A program made the position numbers and the translations under genes. Under the pieces are notes generated by a model, which was not told the origin of the DNA, searched no databases, and was given only the letters and a program-made list of their open reading frames with translations. Source: JBAWYM01 sp037143575 (GTDB lineage Bacteria > Patescibacteriota > Gracilibacteria > Peribacterales > Peribacteraceae). Taken from it: 38,630 bases of DNA. The DNA lies in contig JBAWYM010000011.1 of assembly GCA_037143575.1 (NCBI GenBank), positions 1 to 38,630 of the forward strand, read 5' to 3'. Each line of letters opens with the position of its first letter. Position 1 is the stretch's first letter. Of this stretch, positions 21,970 to 30,739 are shown piece after piece.

Positions 21970-24900
21970 ATGAACCCTATTCCGCTCTCTTCTTCTCCCG
22001 GATCCACGATTCCTTCGACTGGTCTCCGTCGCAATGGAGGTTTGTCGATTCCGCGTGTCTTCACGACCCCCGGGAGTGATCCTCTGGAGGAGGTGAAGTA
22101 TGAGAAGCGAACGAGTCGGATCAAGAATACCGACGGGTCGATTGTCTTTGAAATGGAGGGCGCAGAGATTCCCGCCGATTGGAGCCAGATGGCGACCGAT
22201 ATCATGGTGAGCAAGTACTTCCGCCGCGCGGGTGTTCCTCAGACCGATGCGCAGGGCAATCTCCTGCATGATGCCGAGGGGAAGGTGGTGACAGGTCCGG
22301 AAAAGAGTGCCCGTCAGGTCGTTCGTCGTCTTGCAGGCTGCTGGCGGCACTGGGGTGAGCAGGAAGGCTACTTCGAAACGATGCAGGACGCGCAGGCCTT
22401 CGAGGACGAGCTCTCCTACATGCTCATTCATCAGATGGCGGCGCCCAATAGTCCTCAGTGGTTCAATACCGGTCTCCACTATGCGTATGGCATCACGGGA
22501 CCTTCCCAGGGTCACTGGTACTGCGATCCCAAGACCGGAGAGGTCCATCAGAGCGAGGACAGCTACACCCACCCCCAGCCTCACGCCTGCTTCATCCTGT
22601 CGGTGGCCGATGACATGGTGAATCCGGGCGGGATCATGGATCTGTGGGTGCGCGAAGCTCGCTTGTTTAAATATGGATCGGGAACGGGCACCAATTTCAG
22701 CAAATTGCGCGGTGGCAAGGAGCCACTCTCGGGCGGCGGGATGAGCTCCGGGCTCATGAGTTTCCTCAAGATCGGCGATCGCGCTGCTGGAGCCATCAAG
22801 TCTGGCGGAACCACGCGCAGAGCGGCCAAGATGGTCTGCCTGGATCTCGATCATCCGGATATCGTGGAATTCATCGAGTGGAAGTCCAAAGAGGAGAAGA
22901 AGGTCGCGGCGCTCGCCGATGCGGGCTACTCCACGGACTTCAACGAGGAGGCGTACCAGACGGTGTCCGGTCAGAACTCCAACAATTCCGTTCGCGTTCC
23001 CCAGGCCTTTTTCGAAGCTGTAGAGAACGATGGTGATTGGCCGTTGTATTATAGGACGGAGCTTCGGAAGGCTGAGAAGGAAGAGCGAGCCGCAGCACCC
23101 TGCAAGACGCTCCGTGCCCGCGAGCTCTGGGACAAGATCGGGTTTGCCGCATGGGCCTGCGCCGATCCGGGGGTCCAGTACGATACGACGATCAACGAAT
23201 GGCACACCTGTCCCGCCGATGGCCGTATCAATGCCAGTAATCCCTGCAGCGAGTACATGTTCCTGGACAATACCGCCTGCAACCTCGCATCGATCAATCT
23301 CCTGAAGTTCCTGGACAGTGATTCCGGTCGCTTCGATATCGCATCGTTCCAGCACGCCGTGCGTCTTTGGACGATTGTCCTCGAAATTTCTGTGCTCATG
23401 GCGCAGTTTCCGAGTAAGGAAATCGCGGAGCTCAGTTACCGGTTCCGCACACTTGGACTTGGTCACGCCAATATCGGTGCGATGCTCATTCGTATGGGCA
23501 TTCCGTACGATTCCAACAGAGCGCGCGCCCTCGCCGGGACCATCACCGCGATCATGACCGGGGAGTCGTATGCCACGTCCGCCGAGATGTCCGGGAAGCT
23601 CGGGTCGTTTGAAGGATTCGAGAAGAACCGCGCCTCCATGCTCCGCGTCATCCGCAACCACCGTCGCGCCGTCTACGATGCTCCTGCACGGGAATACGAA
23701 GAGCTGTCGGTTCTGCCTGTCGGTATTGATCAGCACACCGCTCCTCCCGATCTCTTGGCAGCAGCCAAGGAGTGCTGGGATCGGGCTCTGGCACAGGGGG
23801 AAGCTTCGGGTTTCCGCAACGCTCAGACTACGGTGATCGCACCTACCGGAACGATTGGTTTACTCATGGATTGCGATACCACGGGCATCGAACCCGATTT
23901 CGCCGTCGTAAAATTCAAGAAGCTCGCCGGTGGCGGGTACATGAAGATCGTTAACCAATCCGTGGAGCCGGCCATGCGCAGTCTCGCGTACACCGAGGAT
24001 CAGATCCGCGACATCATGCGCTATGTCCTTGGTTCTCTCAGTCTGGAGGGCGCACCGTACGTCAATCGCGAGACCCTCAGGAAGAAAGGCTTTACCGAAG
24101 AGGACATCGCGACCGTGGAGAACAATCTTCCCCGTTCCTTCGACATCCGTTCCGCCTTCACCAAGTGGACGCTCCCACCAGAAGCCCTCACTCGTTTGGG
24201 CTTTCCTCCGCAGCGCACAGAAGATCCTTCCTTTGATCTTCTTGCCGCTCTGGGATTCACCGACGAGCAGATCGAGCTGGCCAATGTGCAGATCTGCGGG
24301 CACATGACCACGGAAGGTGCGCCGCATCTCAACCCCGATCATCTGCCGGTCTTCGACTGTGCCAGTCGCTGCGGCAAAGAAGGCAAGCGCTCCATCTCCG
24401 CCGAAGGACACATTCGCATGATGGCGGCGATCCAGCCCTTCATCTCGGGAGCCATTTCCAAGACCATCAATCTCCCGCACGAGGCCACGGTGGAGGATAT
24501 CAAGAGTGCCTACCTCCTCAGCTGGAAGCTCGGGACCAAGGCCAATGCGCTCTACCGCGACGGCTGCAAGCTGAGCCAGGTACTCTCAGGCAAGTCCGAC
24601 AAAAAGAAGAAGAACGTGGAGGAGACCGTCGTCCAGAAAGAGCCGGAAATCCGGATCGTCGAGAAGATCGTCCTCAAGGAGCTTCCCCGCCGTCGTAAGC
24701 TCCCCGATGAGCGCCCGTCGCTCACGCACAAATTCTCCGTTGCCGGTCACGAGGGCTACGTCCACGTCGGTCTCTATGCTGACGGCAAGCCCGGTGAGAT
24801 CTTCATCAAGATGAGCAAGGAAGGCTCCACGCTCTCCGGCGTGATGGACACGCTCGCATTGAGTTTATCCATGAACCTGCAGTACGGAGTGCCGCTGGAA

Positions 24901-25359
24901 GTCCTCTGTGAAAAGCTCGTCCGTACACGCTTCGAACCGATGGGGATGACAACGAACAAGGAGATTCCGATGGTGAAGAGCTTGATGGATTACCTCGGCC
25001 GCTGGCTCGCGCTCAAGTTCCTCGATCGGGAGAGCGCCAAGCGCTTCCACAACGGTGAGCTCGTGGACCTCGCCTACAGCGAGGGATCGCGCAGCAAAGA
25101 TGCCTTCGCCATGTCCCTCCCGGTGGTCGATGAAGGCTCCCAGGCTCCGGCGGATTTCGGACAGGTTCTGGAAATGAAGAACCATGCGGAGCTGGAGGAA
25201 GCCGAAGCTGCGATAGATTCCGTCGCCGATAAGATCGCCAAGGCTCGTCAGCAGGGATTCACGGGTTCGCTCTGCAGCGGGTGTGGCAGTGTGCGCGTGA
25301 AGGCGAATGGATCGTGCGAGGTGTGTTTGGATTGTGGGACGACGTCGGGTTGTAGTTAG
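21970..25359 (+). CDS. nrdJ: Adenosylcobalamin-dependent (class II) ribonucleoside-diphosphate reductase
   Basis: Makes deoxyribonucleotides with a cobalamin-generated thiyl radical; no separate radical subunit needed. The start at 21970 (MNPIPLSSSPGS) gives 1129 residues; the TTG-initiated extension overlaps the promoter. Landmarks: PQPHACFILSV with redox Cys207, KYGSGTGTNFSKLRGGKEPL, NPCSEYMFLDNTACNLASIN with the radical Cys426, and APTGTIGLLMDCDTTGIEPD. A Lys/Glu-rich linker (~875-915) leads to the C-terminal extension, ending CSGCGSVRVKANGSCEVCLD plus CGTTSGCS, the cysteine-rich zinc/redox tail of long NrdJ. No cobalamin riboswitch was seen upstream; two NrdR-like boxes were. Oxygen-independent dNTP supply is implied, with cobalamin probably scavenged. 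Confidence 0.97.
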   Translation: MNPIPLSSSPGSTIPSTGLRRNGGLSIPRVFTTPGSDPLEEVKYEKRTSRIKNTDGSIVFEMEGAEIPADWSQMATDIMVSKYFRRAGVPQTDAQGNLLHDAEGKVVTGPEKSARQVVRRLAGCWRHWGEQEGYFETMQDAQAFEDELSYMLIHQMAAPNSPQWFNTGLHYAYGITGPSQGHWYCDPKTGEVHQSEDSYTHPQPHACFILSVADDMVNPGGIMDLWVREARLFKYGSGTGTNFSKLRGGKEPLSGGGMSSGLMSFLKIGDRAAGAIKSGGTTRRAAKMVCLDLDHPDIVEFIEWKSKEEKKVAALADAGYSTDFNEEAYQTVSGQNSNNSVRVPQAFFEAVENDGDWPLYYRTELRKAEKEERAAAPCKTLRARELWDKIGFAAWACADPGVQYDTTINEWHTCPADGRINASNPCSEYMFLDNTACNLASINLLKFLDSDSGRFDIASFQHAVRLWTIVLEISVLMAQFPSKEIAELSYRFRTLGLGHANIGAMLIRMGIPYDSNRARALAGTITAIMTGESYATSAEMSGKLGSFEGFEKNRASMLRVIRNHRRAVYDAPAREYEELSVLPVGIDQHTAPPDLLAAAKECWDRALAQGEASGFRNAQTTVIAPTGTIGLLMDCDTTGIEPDFAVVKFKKLAGGGYMKIVNQSVEPAMRSLAYTEDQIRDIMRYVLGSLSLEGAPYVNRETLRKKGFTEEDIATVENNLPRSFDIRSAFTKWTLPPEALTRLGFPPQRTEDPSFDLLAALGFTDEQIELANVQICGHMTTEGAPHLNPDHLPVFDCASRCGKEGKRSISAEGHIRMMAAIQPFISGAISKTINLPHEATVEDIKSAYLLSWKLGTKANALYRDGCKLSQVLSGKSDKKKKNVEETVVQKEPEIRIVEKIVLKELPRRRKLPDERPSLTHKFSVAGHEGYVHVGLYADGKPGEIFIKMSKEGSTLSGVMDTLALSLSMNLQYGVPLEVLCEKLVRTRFEPMGMTTNKEIPMVKSLMDYLGRWLALKFLDRESAKRFHNGELVDLAYSEGSRSKDAFAMSLPVVDEGSQAPADFGQVLEMKNHAELEEAEAAIDSVADKIAKARQQGFTGSLCSGCGSVRVKANGSCEVCLDCGTTSGCS

Positions 25360-25365
25360 TGTGCT

Positions 25366-25387
25366 ATCCTGAGCGGAGTCGAAGGAT
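25366..25387. repeat. REP-like hairpin after nrdJ (CCTGAGC..GTCGAAGG family)
   Basis: ATCCT (25366-25370) pairs with AGGAT (25383-25387) around a GAGCGGAGTCGA core. Relatives with the same core occur on the opposite strand at 30064-30095 and 34810-34836, each at the end of a gene. Confidence 0.6.
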
Positions 25388-25427
25388 GGCATATTTGCTG
25401 TTGTTTCAGCACGATGTTATATGTGCT

Positions 25428-25720
25428 GGATCACATGATTATTGGGTGGGGGATGATACGAGTCTTGTTGTGCGCTGCATCCCGCGTGTACCCCTATCCC
25501 CGTCCCTTTCCCCGGCCGGGGAAGGGTGACGTTGAATGAGCTCTTCCGAAATGAGGCAGTTTTCCAATGAAACAAACACAAAAACACATACAGTTCCCTT
25601 CCCCCCGCGGGTGGAAGGGTTAGGGATAGGGGAAAACAAGCAGAGTATCCACAAAACTAAAAACATACCTATGAATGGAGAAAAGAGAATCACTTTCCCC
25701 ACTCAATAATCATGTGATCC
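25428..25720. mobile_element. 293-bp MITE-like element with long terminal inverted repeats
   Basis: The left end GGATCACATGATTATTGGGT (from 25428) and the right end (complement of ACTCAATAATCATGTGATCC, ending 25720) are inverted copies, ~26 bp with about two mismatches. Inside is a second nested inverted pair: CCCCTATCCC...CCGGGGAAGGG (25490-25527) against CCCTTCCCC...GGGATAGGGG (25595-25632). There is no ORF of note. No clear target-site duplication was seen. This accounts for most of the 457-bp gap between nrdJ and the next gene. Confidence 0.7.
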
Positions 25721-25781
25721 TATGTGATTATTATGCAAGATAATAGACACCTGTGAAGCATCGAAGAACCCGAAAATGTTC

Positions 25782-25787
25782 TATAAT
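25782..25787 (+). promoter_or_regulatory. Consensus -10 hexamer upstream of the HExxH protein gene
   Basis: TATAAT, 29 bp before the ATG, in an AT-rich context. No convincing -35 at 16-18 bp, so confidence is limited. Confidence 0.4.
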
Positions 25788-25816
25788 GATAAGAAGAATT
25801 TCTCAAACACACATTC

Positions 25817-28800
25817 ATGTCCGATTCCCCGGAAATGGCCGGCAAACCTGCGGATAATCCCGTAGAACGAGAGACCATCAGGAGTTTGGCGGACGCGAAG
25901 AAAGAGGCTGAATATCATTTTCAGGAATTGATCGAAGAGCTGAAAAAGCGCTACAAGGATATTGATGATCTGAAGGCTAAGAACGGGATGGTGTCCTTCC
26001 GTTACAAGGATCGTGCGATGGAAGCGCGATTGATCCGGGGTTCAGAATTCTCGGAACTGCGCATCGAGGGCAACATCATCGATTGTTCGGCGAAGCCCAT
26101 CACCGTGCACACGTTCGAGACGATCGTGAAGAATGCGGTTCTTGCGATCGATCAAATCGCACCCTACAGCGTGAAGAATGGGAAAATCACGAGTGTTCTT
26201 CTACGTTCCGAAGACGGATATCGTTTTGGCTGCACACTTCCGTACGACGGGAAAGACCAGGAATTCGTTGTGACACCGCACGATGCTTATCGCATCAAGG
26301 AGCCTTTCGGCTATCTCTTCACCGAAGAAGATGAGCGCAAATGCGACATACTGAAAGAGCGGGCGAAAACACTTCGGAAAGAGCGCGCAGTAATGAACCC
26401 TCCGGATTTCTCCTTTCTGCCTGAGTGGTATCGACGTCCTGCACACACAGGCTGGGAAATCAAGGCGGGAGAGCACATCCGAGAGTGTACGCGAGAGATC
26501 GAGAGATTGGAGCAGAAGAAGAATATTCGCCTCCTCATTCACAGCGGAGGAGTTGTCGTAAAAGAGGAGATGAAGCCGCAGGAGAAAGGTGAGATCGTGA
26601 GGACGTGTACCGATGGAGAGGCAGAGATTACAGAAAAATGTGTTCTGGACAGGAATTCCATTCCGTACCTCCGAAGTCGTGAAAAGCGCGAGAAAGCTTC
26701 GAAGAAGAGCTCAGAGACACTCTATGACGTGCGGGGCAGTGAACAGCGATTGACGAGCACTGAGGGGGAGAAGAGAACCGAAGATTACTTCATTGATGGA
26801 AAGGCAGTCATGAGGAGATATTTGGAGATGGGAAATTTCTGGTTTGATCCAAAGCGCACCCACTTTGCTTTCGTGCAAGAAGATGGCTCAGTGGAATATC
26901 GCTCTCCTTTCACCGGATTGCTCGAAGCGAGCGCAGCAGCAGAGAAAGCGATCAAGGATCTCGATGACAATCGCATTTCTTCAAACGGGGATTACAAAAC
27001 ATACGAGAAAAATCTCTCAGATCTCATTGAGGGTCAGCGAAAGCAGCTCAGACCTATTGCTGAGCGTGCCGCAGATGGCATGATAGCGCTTCTGAAGACA
27101 CCGCAAGAGTACGATCTCTTCGAAGAGCTCTACATGCTTCCAGCTCTACCCGAAGAGTGGGATCGTGATGGCTTTCAGCCAATCAATTACATGAAATATG
27201 TCATGCTCGAACGGATGCGCAAGCATGGGGAGAAGCTCCATGGTATAGATGGCATGGTGGAGATATGGCGAGCGCAACGGGAGGGCGCACCGCATAATTC
27301 CACATTTGCGTTCGAGAATAGAGCCTACGATGCGCATTACAATGAAAAGATTCTGAGTATGAAGGTTATTGGGGAAAAATTGCCGATACTCCTTCGTGAG
27401 CTCGATGTCCTTCCGCCGAGTCTGTATCAGACGATGCCGGGAATTCGTTATATTCCACTGAAAGATATCTCGGGAAAACATTCGGACGGTGCCGGCGGAT
27501 TCTATTCCATGGCGGACAATCAGATATTTCTGGCGAATACAGATTCAGCAACAGTACGCCATGAGTACGCTCATCATGTCACCATTGCCTCGCATGCATT
27601 TCAAGCGTCATCTGGAATCAACGAATGGGGTAATAGGCCTTCAGATAAAGCACAGGACTGGAAAAGGCAATTTCATGGTAAGCAAAGCAGATATACAGAG
27701 AATTGGAAGCATGAGAACTTTTCTCAGGATGATGGATTAGTGTTTGCGCAACAGTATGGAATGTGGAATGCGACTGAAGATCAAGCCACGACATGGGAAT
27801 CATTTTCTACGGAGTATCGCAATGTAGATTTTACCAAGAGGTCAGGTGAAGGAACTGTCCTGGGTTTGAAAATTCAGAAGGTCAATCGCCTCTATTATCT
27901 CGCTTCTCTTGGGAGATGGGATGCCGGGGCGGTTGCCGAGTTGACTTCGGGCCGTCTCGAGCGGCGAGGTCGTCAGTATTGGGAAGAACGGGAACAGAGA
28001 GGGGATTTCCAGACCCCCGAATGTCAACGACTGAAGGCTATGGTCGAATGCTTTGAGTTTATGAAGAGTCGAGAAGTAGTGGTCAAGAGTCTGGAAGATG
28101 CGAAGGAATATGCAGCATTGATCGATATCTTTCAGATTGCCATCGAAGGGATGCAGGAGGGGAAAACATACCATCCTCTGGCTCTCACATTCTTCGAAGG
28201 ATACCCGGAGGGTCGTCATCCTCAGGGCAATCCGTATTTCTTCGGTTTCTACGATGCTCTCAGGAGCTACTGTTCCAAGGATGCAGGCAACAATCCATCG
28301 GTCATGACGCGCATGTTCGAGAAGAGATTGGAGTTGCTTCCGGAGATTGACCAGGAGCCCTCCCACTACGACGATCTCATCACCCGCTATCATTCGGAAG
28401 GGAATGTGGATAAGGTCCTGGAGACGTATGCGAGAGCTGAAAGGGCATTTCCAAGAGATACAACGTTCCTCCATACCGAAGCGGAATTCTTATCGAAGCT
28501 TCGAAAGACAGAAACTGATTCGATTCGAAAACAGGCATTCCTCCAGCAGGAGAAGTCTGCACGCGAGCGTATCTACAATGTCACGCATGATATCGACCAC
28601 CTCCATGAACTTGCAGCGATTGATTGGGGAGAGGGAAAGATCGATGTGGCGATTGCACGATATGAGCCACTATTTCATAGCTCCGGGAATATCTTGAGTT
28701 TCATACGCTCACTGCCAAATCAGCAATCAGCAGCGCACTTGGCACTGCGGGAGTATTTCCTGGGACACCCGGAAGAGCGGAAAGCTCTAAAGGGCTATCA

Positions 28801-29380
28801 GATATCGTGTCTCAGAAGTGAGGAAGGAAAGGACTTCATTGCAGACCTCTATCGCGCGCTCGTGGAAAAGTATCCGGATGATAGCAATGTCGCTGTATTG
28901 CAGGCGGTATGTTACCAAGCTCTGGGTGAACCGGAACGTGCACTCGAAGTCAGCGAAAAAGTGAATATTGAACTTCTCGATAACGATGTCATACAGGAGT
29001 ATGCGGAGTTGTATGCGCAAATCGCAAAGACGGATGGAGTTACTCCTGAGCTGCGTACGCAATATCTTGCGAGGGTCATGGCAGCACGGAGGGTCATCTT
29101 TGAACGGGAACCGACGATCCATCATGGTTACAACTATGTCGAAGTCTGCCCCCCTGAGAAGGCTCTTGAGGCAGCGAAAGAGGTTGTAGGACAACCATCC
29201 TGTAAGCAGGAGTTTGAAAAGTATGTCGAGGCTGATAAGAGCCTTAAAGCAAATACATTATTTTGGTTGAATGAACGATTAGTTCATAACCGTGGCACTC
29301 CAGAGTTTAATCAAATTTTTGATTATTCTTCACTACTTCGGAGATTGGATTCTGAGAAGCAGAATAAGAGCAAAGACTAA
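25817..29380 (+). CDS. Large unrecognised protein with HExxH motif and helical-repeat C-terminus (putative metallopeptidase)
   Basis: 1187 residues, no signal peptide or membrane helix, so probably cytoplasmic. Residues ~10-55 are a Lys/Glu-rich coiled-coil-like helix; ~55-350 is an unassigned mixed region. HEYAHHV at 582-588 is a zincin-type HExxH, preceded by FLANTDSATVR, the usual strand-then-helix approach. Downstream, NATEDQATTWESFSTEY (651-667) resembles E-D-x-A-x-x-x-E motifs that supply the third zinc ligand in gluzincins (Glu654 or Glu661). From ~740 to 1130 the sequence is helical with TPR-like pairs (YDDLITRYHSEGNVDKVLET; DSNVAVLQAVCYQALGEPER). A small gene follows 12 bp later. I do not recognise the family; proteolysis is inferred from motifs only. 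Confidence 0.6.
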   Translation: MSDSPEMAGKPADNPVERETIRSLADAKKEAEYHFQELIEELKKRYKDIDDLKAKNGMVSFRYKDRAMEARLIRGSEFSELRIEGNIIDCSAKPITVHTFETIVKNAVLAIDQIAPYSVKNGKITSVLLRSEDGYRFGCTLPYDGKDQEFVVTPHDAYRIKEPFGYLFTEEDERKCDILKERAKTLRKERAVMNPPDFSFLPEWYRRPAHTGWEIKAGEHIRECTREIERLEQKKNIRLLIHSGGVVVKEEMKPQEKGEIVRTCTDGEAEITEKCVLDRNSIPYLRSREKREKASKKSSETLYDVRGSEQRLTSTEGEKRTEDYFIDGKAVMRRYLEMGNFWFDPKRTHFAFVQEDGSVEYRSPFTGLLEASAAAEKAIKDLDDNRISSNGDYKTYEKNLSDLIEGQRKQLRPIAERAADGMIALLKTPQEYDLFEELYMLPALPEEWDRDGFQPINYMKYVMLERMRKHGEKLHGIDGMVEIWRAQREGAPHNSTFAFENRAYDAHYNEKILSMKVIGEKLPILLRELDVLPPSLYQTMPGIRYIPLKDISGKHSDGAGGFYSMADNQIFLANTDSATVRHEYAHHVTIASHAFQASSGINEWGNRPSDKAQDWKRQFHGKQSRYTENWKHENFSQDDGLVFAQQYGMWNATEDQATTWESFSTEYRNVDFTKRSGEGTVLGLKIQKVNRLYYLASLGRWDAGAVAELTSGRLERRGRQYWEEREQRGDFQTPECQRLKAMVECFEFMKSREVVVKSLEDAKEYAALIDIFQIAIEGMQEGKTYHPLALTFFEGYPEGRHPQGNPYFFGFYDALRSYCSKDAGNNPSVMTRMFEKRLELLPEIDQEPSHYDDLITRYHSEGNVDKVLETYARAERAFPRDTTFLHTEAEFLSKLRKTETDSIRKQAFLQQEKSARERIYNVTHDIDHLHELAAIDWGEGKIDVAIARYEPLFHSSGNILSFIRSLPNQQSAAHLALREYFLGHPEERKALKGYQISCLRSEEGKDFIADLYRALVEKYPDDSNVAVLQAVCYQALGEPERALEVSEKVNIELLDNDVIQEYAELYAQIAKTDGVTPELRTQYLARVMAARRVIFEREPTIHHGYNYVEVCPPEKALEAAKEVVGQPSCKQEFEKYVEADKSLKANTLFWLNERLVHNRGTPEFNQIFDYSSLLRRLDSEKQNKSKD

Positions 29381-29392
29381 CTACTCCACTCT

Positions 29393-29839
29393 ATGTCCTC
29401 CTGGCTCGACAATTTCTCCTCACCGGAAATTCGGCGCTTCAAAGAACGCTTCCACATGTCGGAAGCGAATTATGAAAAGATACGTGAAAAGGTGAAGGGT
29501 CCGGAGGATCTGGAGAAGGAATTGGCTCACAACGCCTTGCTCGCCGAGCTGAAGTTCGCCTTGGATTCCGAGCCGGCCATGAAGAAGGCGCTCCAGGATC
29601 GGGTGAAGGAAGATATCAAGGAGAGCGGGCTCGACGCGGTATTGGACGATACCAGCGAATTGACCACGGATGCGAAGATTGCCGTGGTATCGGGGAAGTT
29701 CGTTCTCACGATTTCGGCCAATGCGACGACACACGAGGACCAGATCATGGTGATGCCGGAGGGAAATGTGACGGATAAGCTCCCGGTGAAGCCTGCATTC
29801 AGCGAGCAGTATTTATCGCAGTTTCAAAAGGCAGTGTAG
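29393..29839 (+). CDS. Small acidic protein downstream of the HExxH gene, function unknown
   Basis: 148 residues, soluble. The N-terminal ~85 residues are helical and charged (SSPEIRRFKERFHMSEANYE; DRVKEDIKESGLDAVLDD); the last ~50 look like beta strands (KIAVVSGKFVLTISANATTH; DQIMVMPEGN). No known motif. It begins 12 bp after the preceding stop, following CTACTCCACTCT, so the two genes are probably co-transcribed and could work together, for example as enzyme and regulator or substrate adaptor (speculative). Confidence 0.7.
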   Translation: MSSWLDNFSSPEIRRFKERFHMSEANYEKIREKVKGPEDLEKELAHNALLAELKFALDSEPAMKKALQDRVKEDIKESGLDAVLDDTSELTTDAKIAVVSGKFVLTISANATTHEDQIMVMPEGNVTDKLPVKPAFSEQYLSQFQKAV

Positions 29840-29851
29840 AAATTTCTGATT

Positions 29852-29916
29852 GATTTTTGCCATAGTTCGATGCTTCGTCCCGGCTCAGCACAGGCTGGCT
29901 CACTATGACAAAAATC
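29852..29916. repeat. 65-bp palindrome related to the element inside hisF
   Basis: The arms GATTTTTGCCATAG (29852-29865) and CTATGACAAAAATC (29903-29916) are inverted complements with one mismatch. The core has AGTTCGA and GGCTCACT, as in 13776-13819. It lies just after the 29393-29839 gene. Confidence 0.75.
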
Positions 29917-30059
29917 ACATCGACAGGAACAAAACGCCGAAGGCACAGATGAAGAGAAACACACGCATGAGGCTGCGCAGCCTACGACAACCCCCATACT
30001 GATTTCAAGAGCAAATGGAAAAAGAGCCCTTGATGCAGCAGAGAAAGATGAACACAATA

Positions 30060-30404
30060 TTACTTCACCCTTCGACCCTGCTCAGGGTCAGCTGCCGAGG
30101 ACTTTGCAGAGTTTAAGGCGGAGAACACCGAAAGATCGTCATCCGGTGCCATTTTGTTTGTGATTTCCTTCCCGCATTTAAGGCACCGGTGGACGATCAT
30201 CCAGCCCTTGGCTCCGCGGTGATCGACACCCACGGGTTTCATGAGACTTAGGCAGTTCGATAATCGGTCGCCGGGACCTTTATCGTCGACATGCTTCGAG
30301 TACAGGCAATTCGGACAATGATTCCTACAGGAGCCATGTTCGATAATCTTTACGGTCTTGCCGCAGTGTTCACAGGTGAAGGGTTCTTGGCGGGGGAGGA
30401 ACAT
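30060..30404 (-). CDS. RNHCP-domain zinc-ribbon-like protein
   Basis: 114 residues. The family is recognised by FTCEHCGKTV, the name-giving RNHCPNCLYSKHVDD, GDRLSNCLSLMKPVGVD and IVHRCLKCGKE. Paired CxxC motifs (three Cys pairs) suggest one or two structural zinc sites. The molecular function of this family is not known to me. The start at 30404 shares a base with the stop of the upstream gene (TAATG). The last ~12 residues (SAADPEQGRRVK) are encoded by a REP-like hairpin at 30064-30095, so the natural C-terminus may have been altered by the repeat. Confidence 0.88.
   Translation of the reverse strand: MFLPRQEPFTCEHCGKTVKIIEHGSCRNHCPNCLYSKHVDDKGPGDRLSNCLSLMKPVGVDHRGAKGWMIVHRCLKCGKEITNKMAPDDDLSVFSALNSAKSSAADPEQGRRVK
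30064..30095. repeat. REP-like hairpin at the 3' end of the RNHCP gene
   Basis: GACCCTG (30074-30080) and CAGGGTC (30083-30089) form a tight hairpin. The minus strand reads CCTGAGCAGGGTCGAAGGG, a member of the CCTGAGC..GTCGAAGG family, and codes for the last residues of the RNHCP protein. Confidence 0.6.
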
Positions 30405-30718
30405 TAGAGTGATCTTTGCAGACGGAATATTCTTCCGGAAAGTAGCGAACCAACTCCACTAAAAGGAGTATCAATCACAATAGCACTTTTATCTTTCATA
30501 TTTACTCGCATCTTTTCTTCTCCCGTTGGATTCTGAGCGACTATCGTTCCTTCATAGTCGGCTGTTGGAGTACAAGTGATTAAATAATCGATTGGGAATA
30601 CAGCTCTTACTTCCTGCAGAAGCCGTTCCAGATTCAGTTGAGAAGTATTAGCGGATGTTTCAGGCTTTTTGAAGATTCCCTCATCGGGAGTTACGGTCAG
30701 ATGTGTATCGGGTCTCAT
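30404..30718 (-). CDS. Small protein coupled to the RNHCP gene, function unknown
   Basis: 104 residues, no recognised family. A central segment, LNLERLLQEVRAVFPIDYLI, is helix then strand, followed by short strands (TADYEGTIVAQNPTGEEKMR; KSAIVIDTPF), suggesting a small alpha/beta fold. It ends TAATG with the RNHCP start, implying translational coupling. The start at 30718 is the first ATG after ychF's end. Base composition is more AT-rich than ychF. Confidence 0.6.
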   Translation of the reverse strand: MRPDTHLTVTPDEGIFKKPETSANTSQLNLERLLQEVRAVFPIDYLITCTPTADYEGTIVAQNPTGEEKMRVNMKDKSAIVIDTPFSGVGSLLSGRIFRLQRSL

Positions 30719-30739
30719 GCGAAAAGATTGGAAAAGTAT

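Noticed and set aside
21817..23736. 639-codon minus-strand ORF antisense to nrdJ
   Set aside because: Low-complexity Arg/Gly/His/Leu-rich translation opposite a conserved enzyme; a shadow of GC-rich codon bias.
29824..30057. Small Cys/Ser-rich minus-strand ORF after the 29393 gene
   Set aside because: It is largely made of the 65-bp palindrome and its flanks; no supported start or fold.
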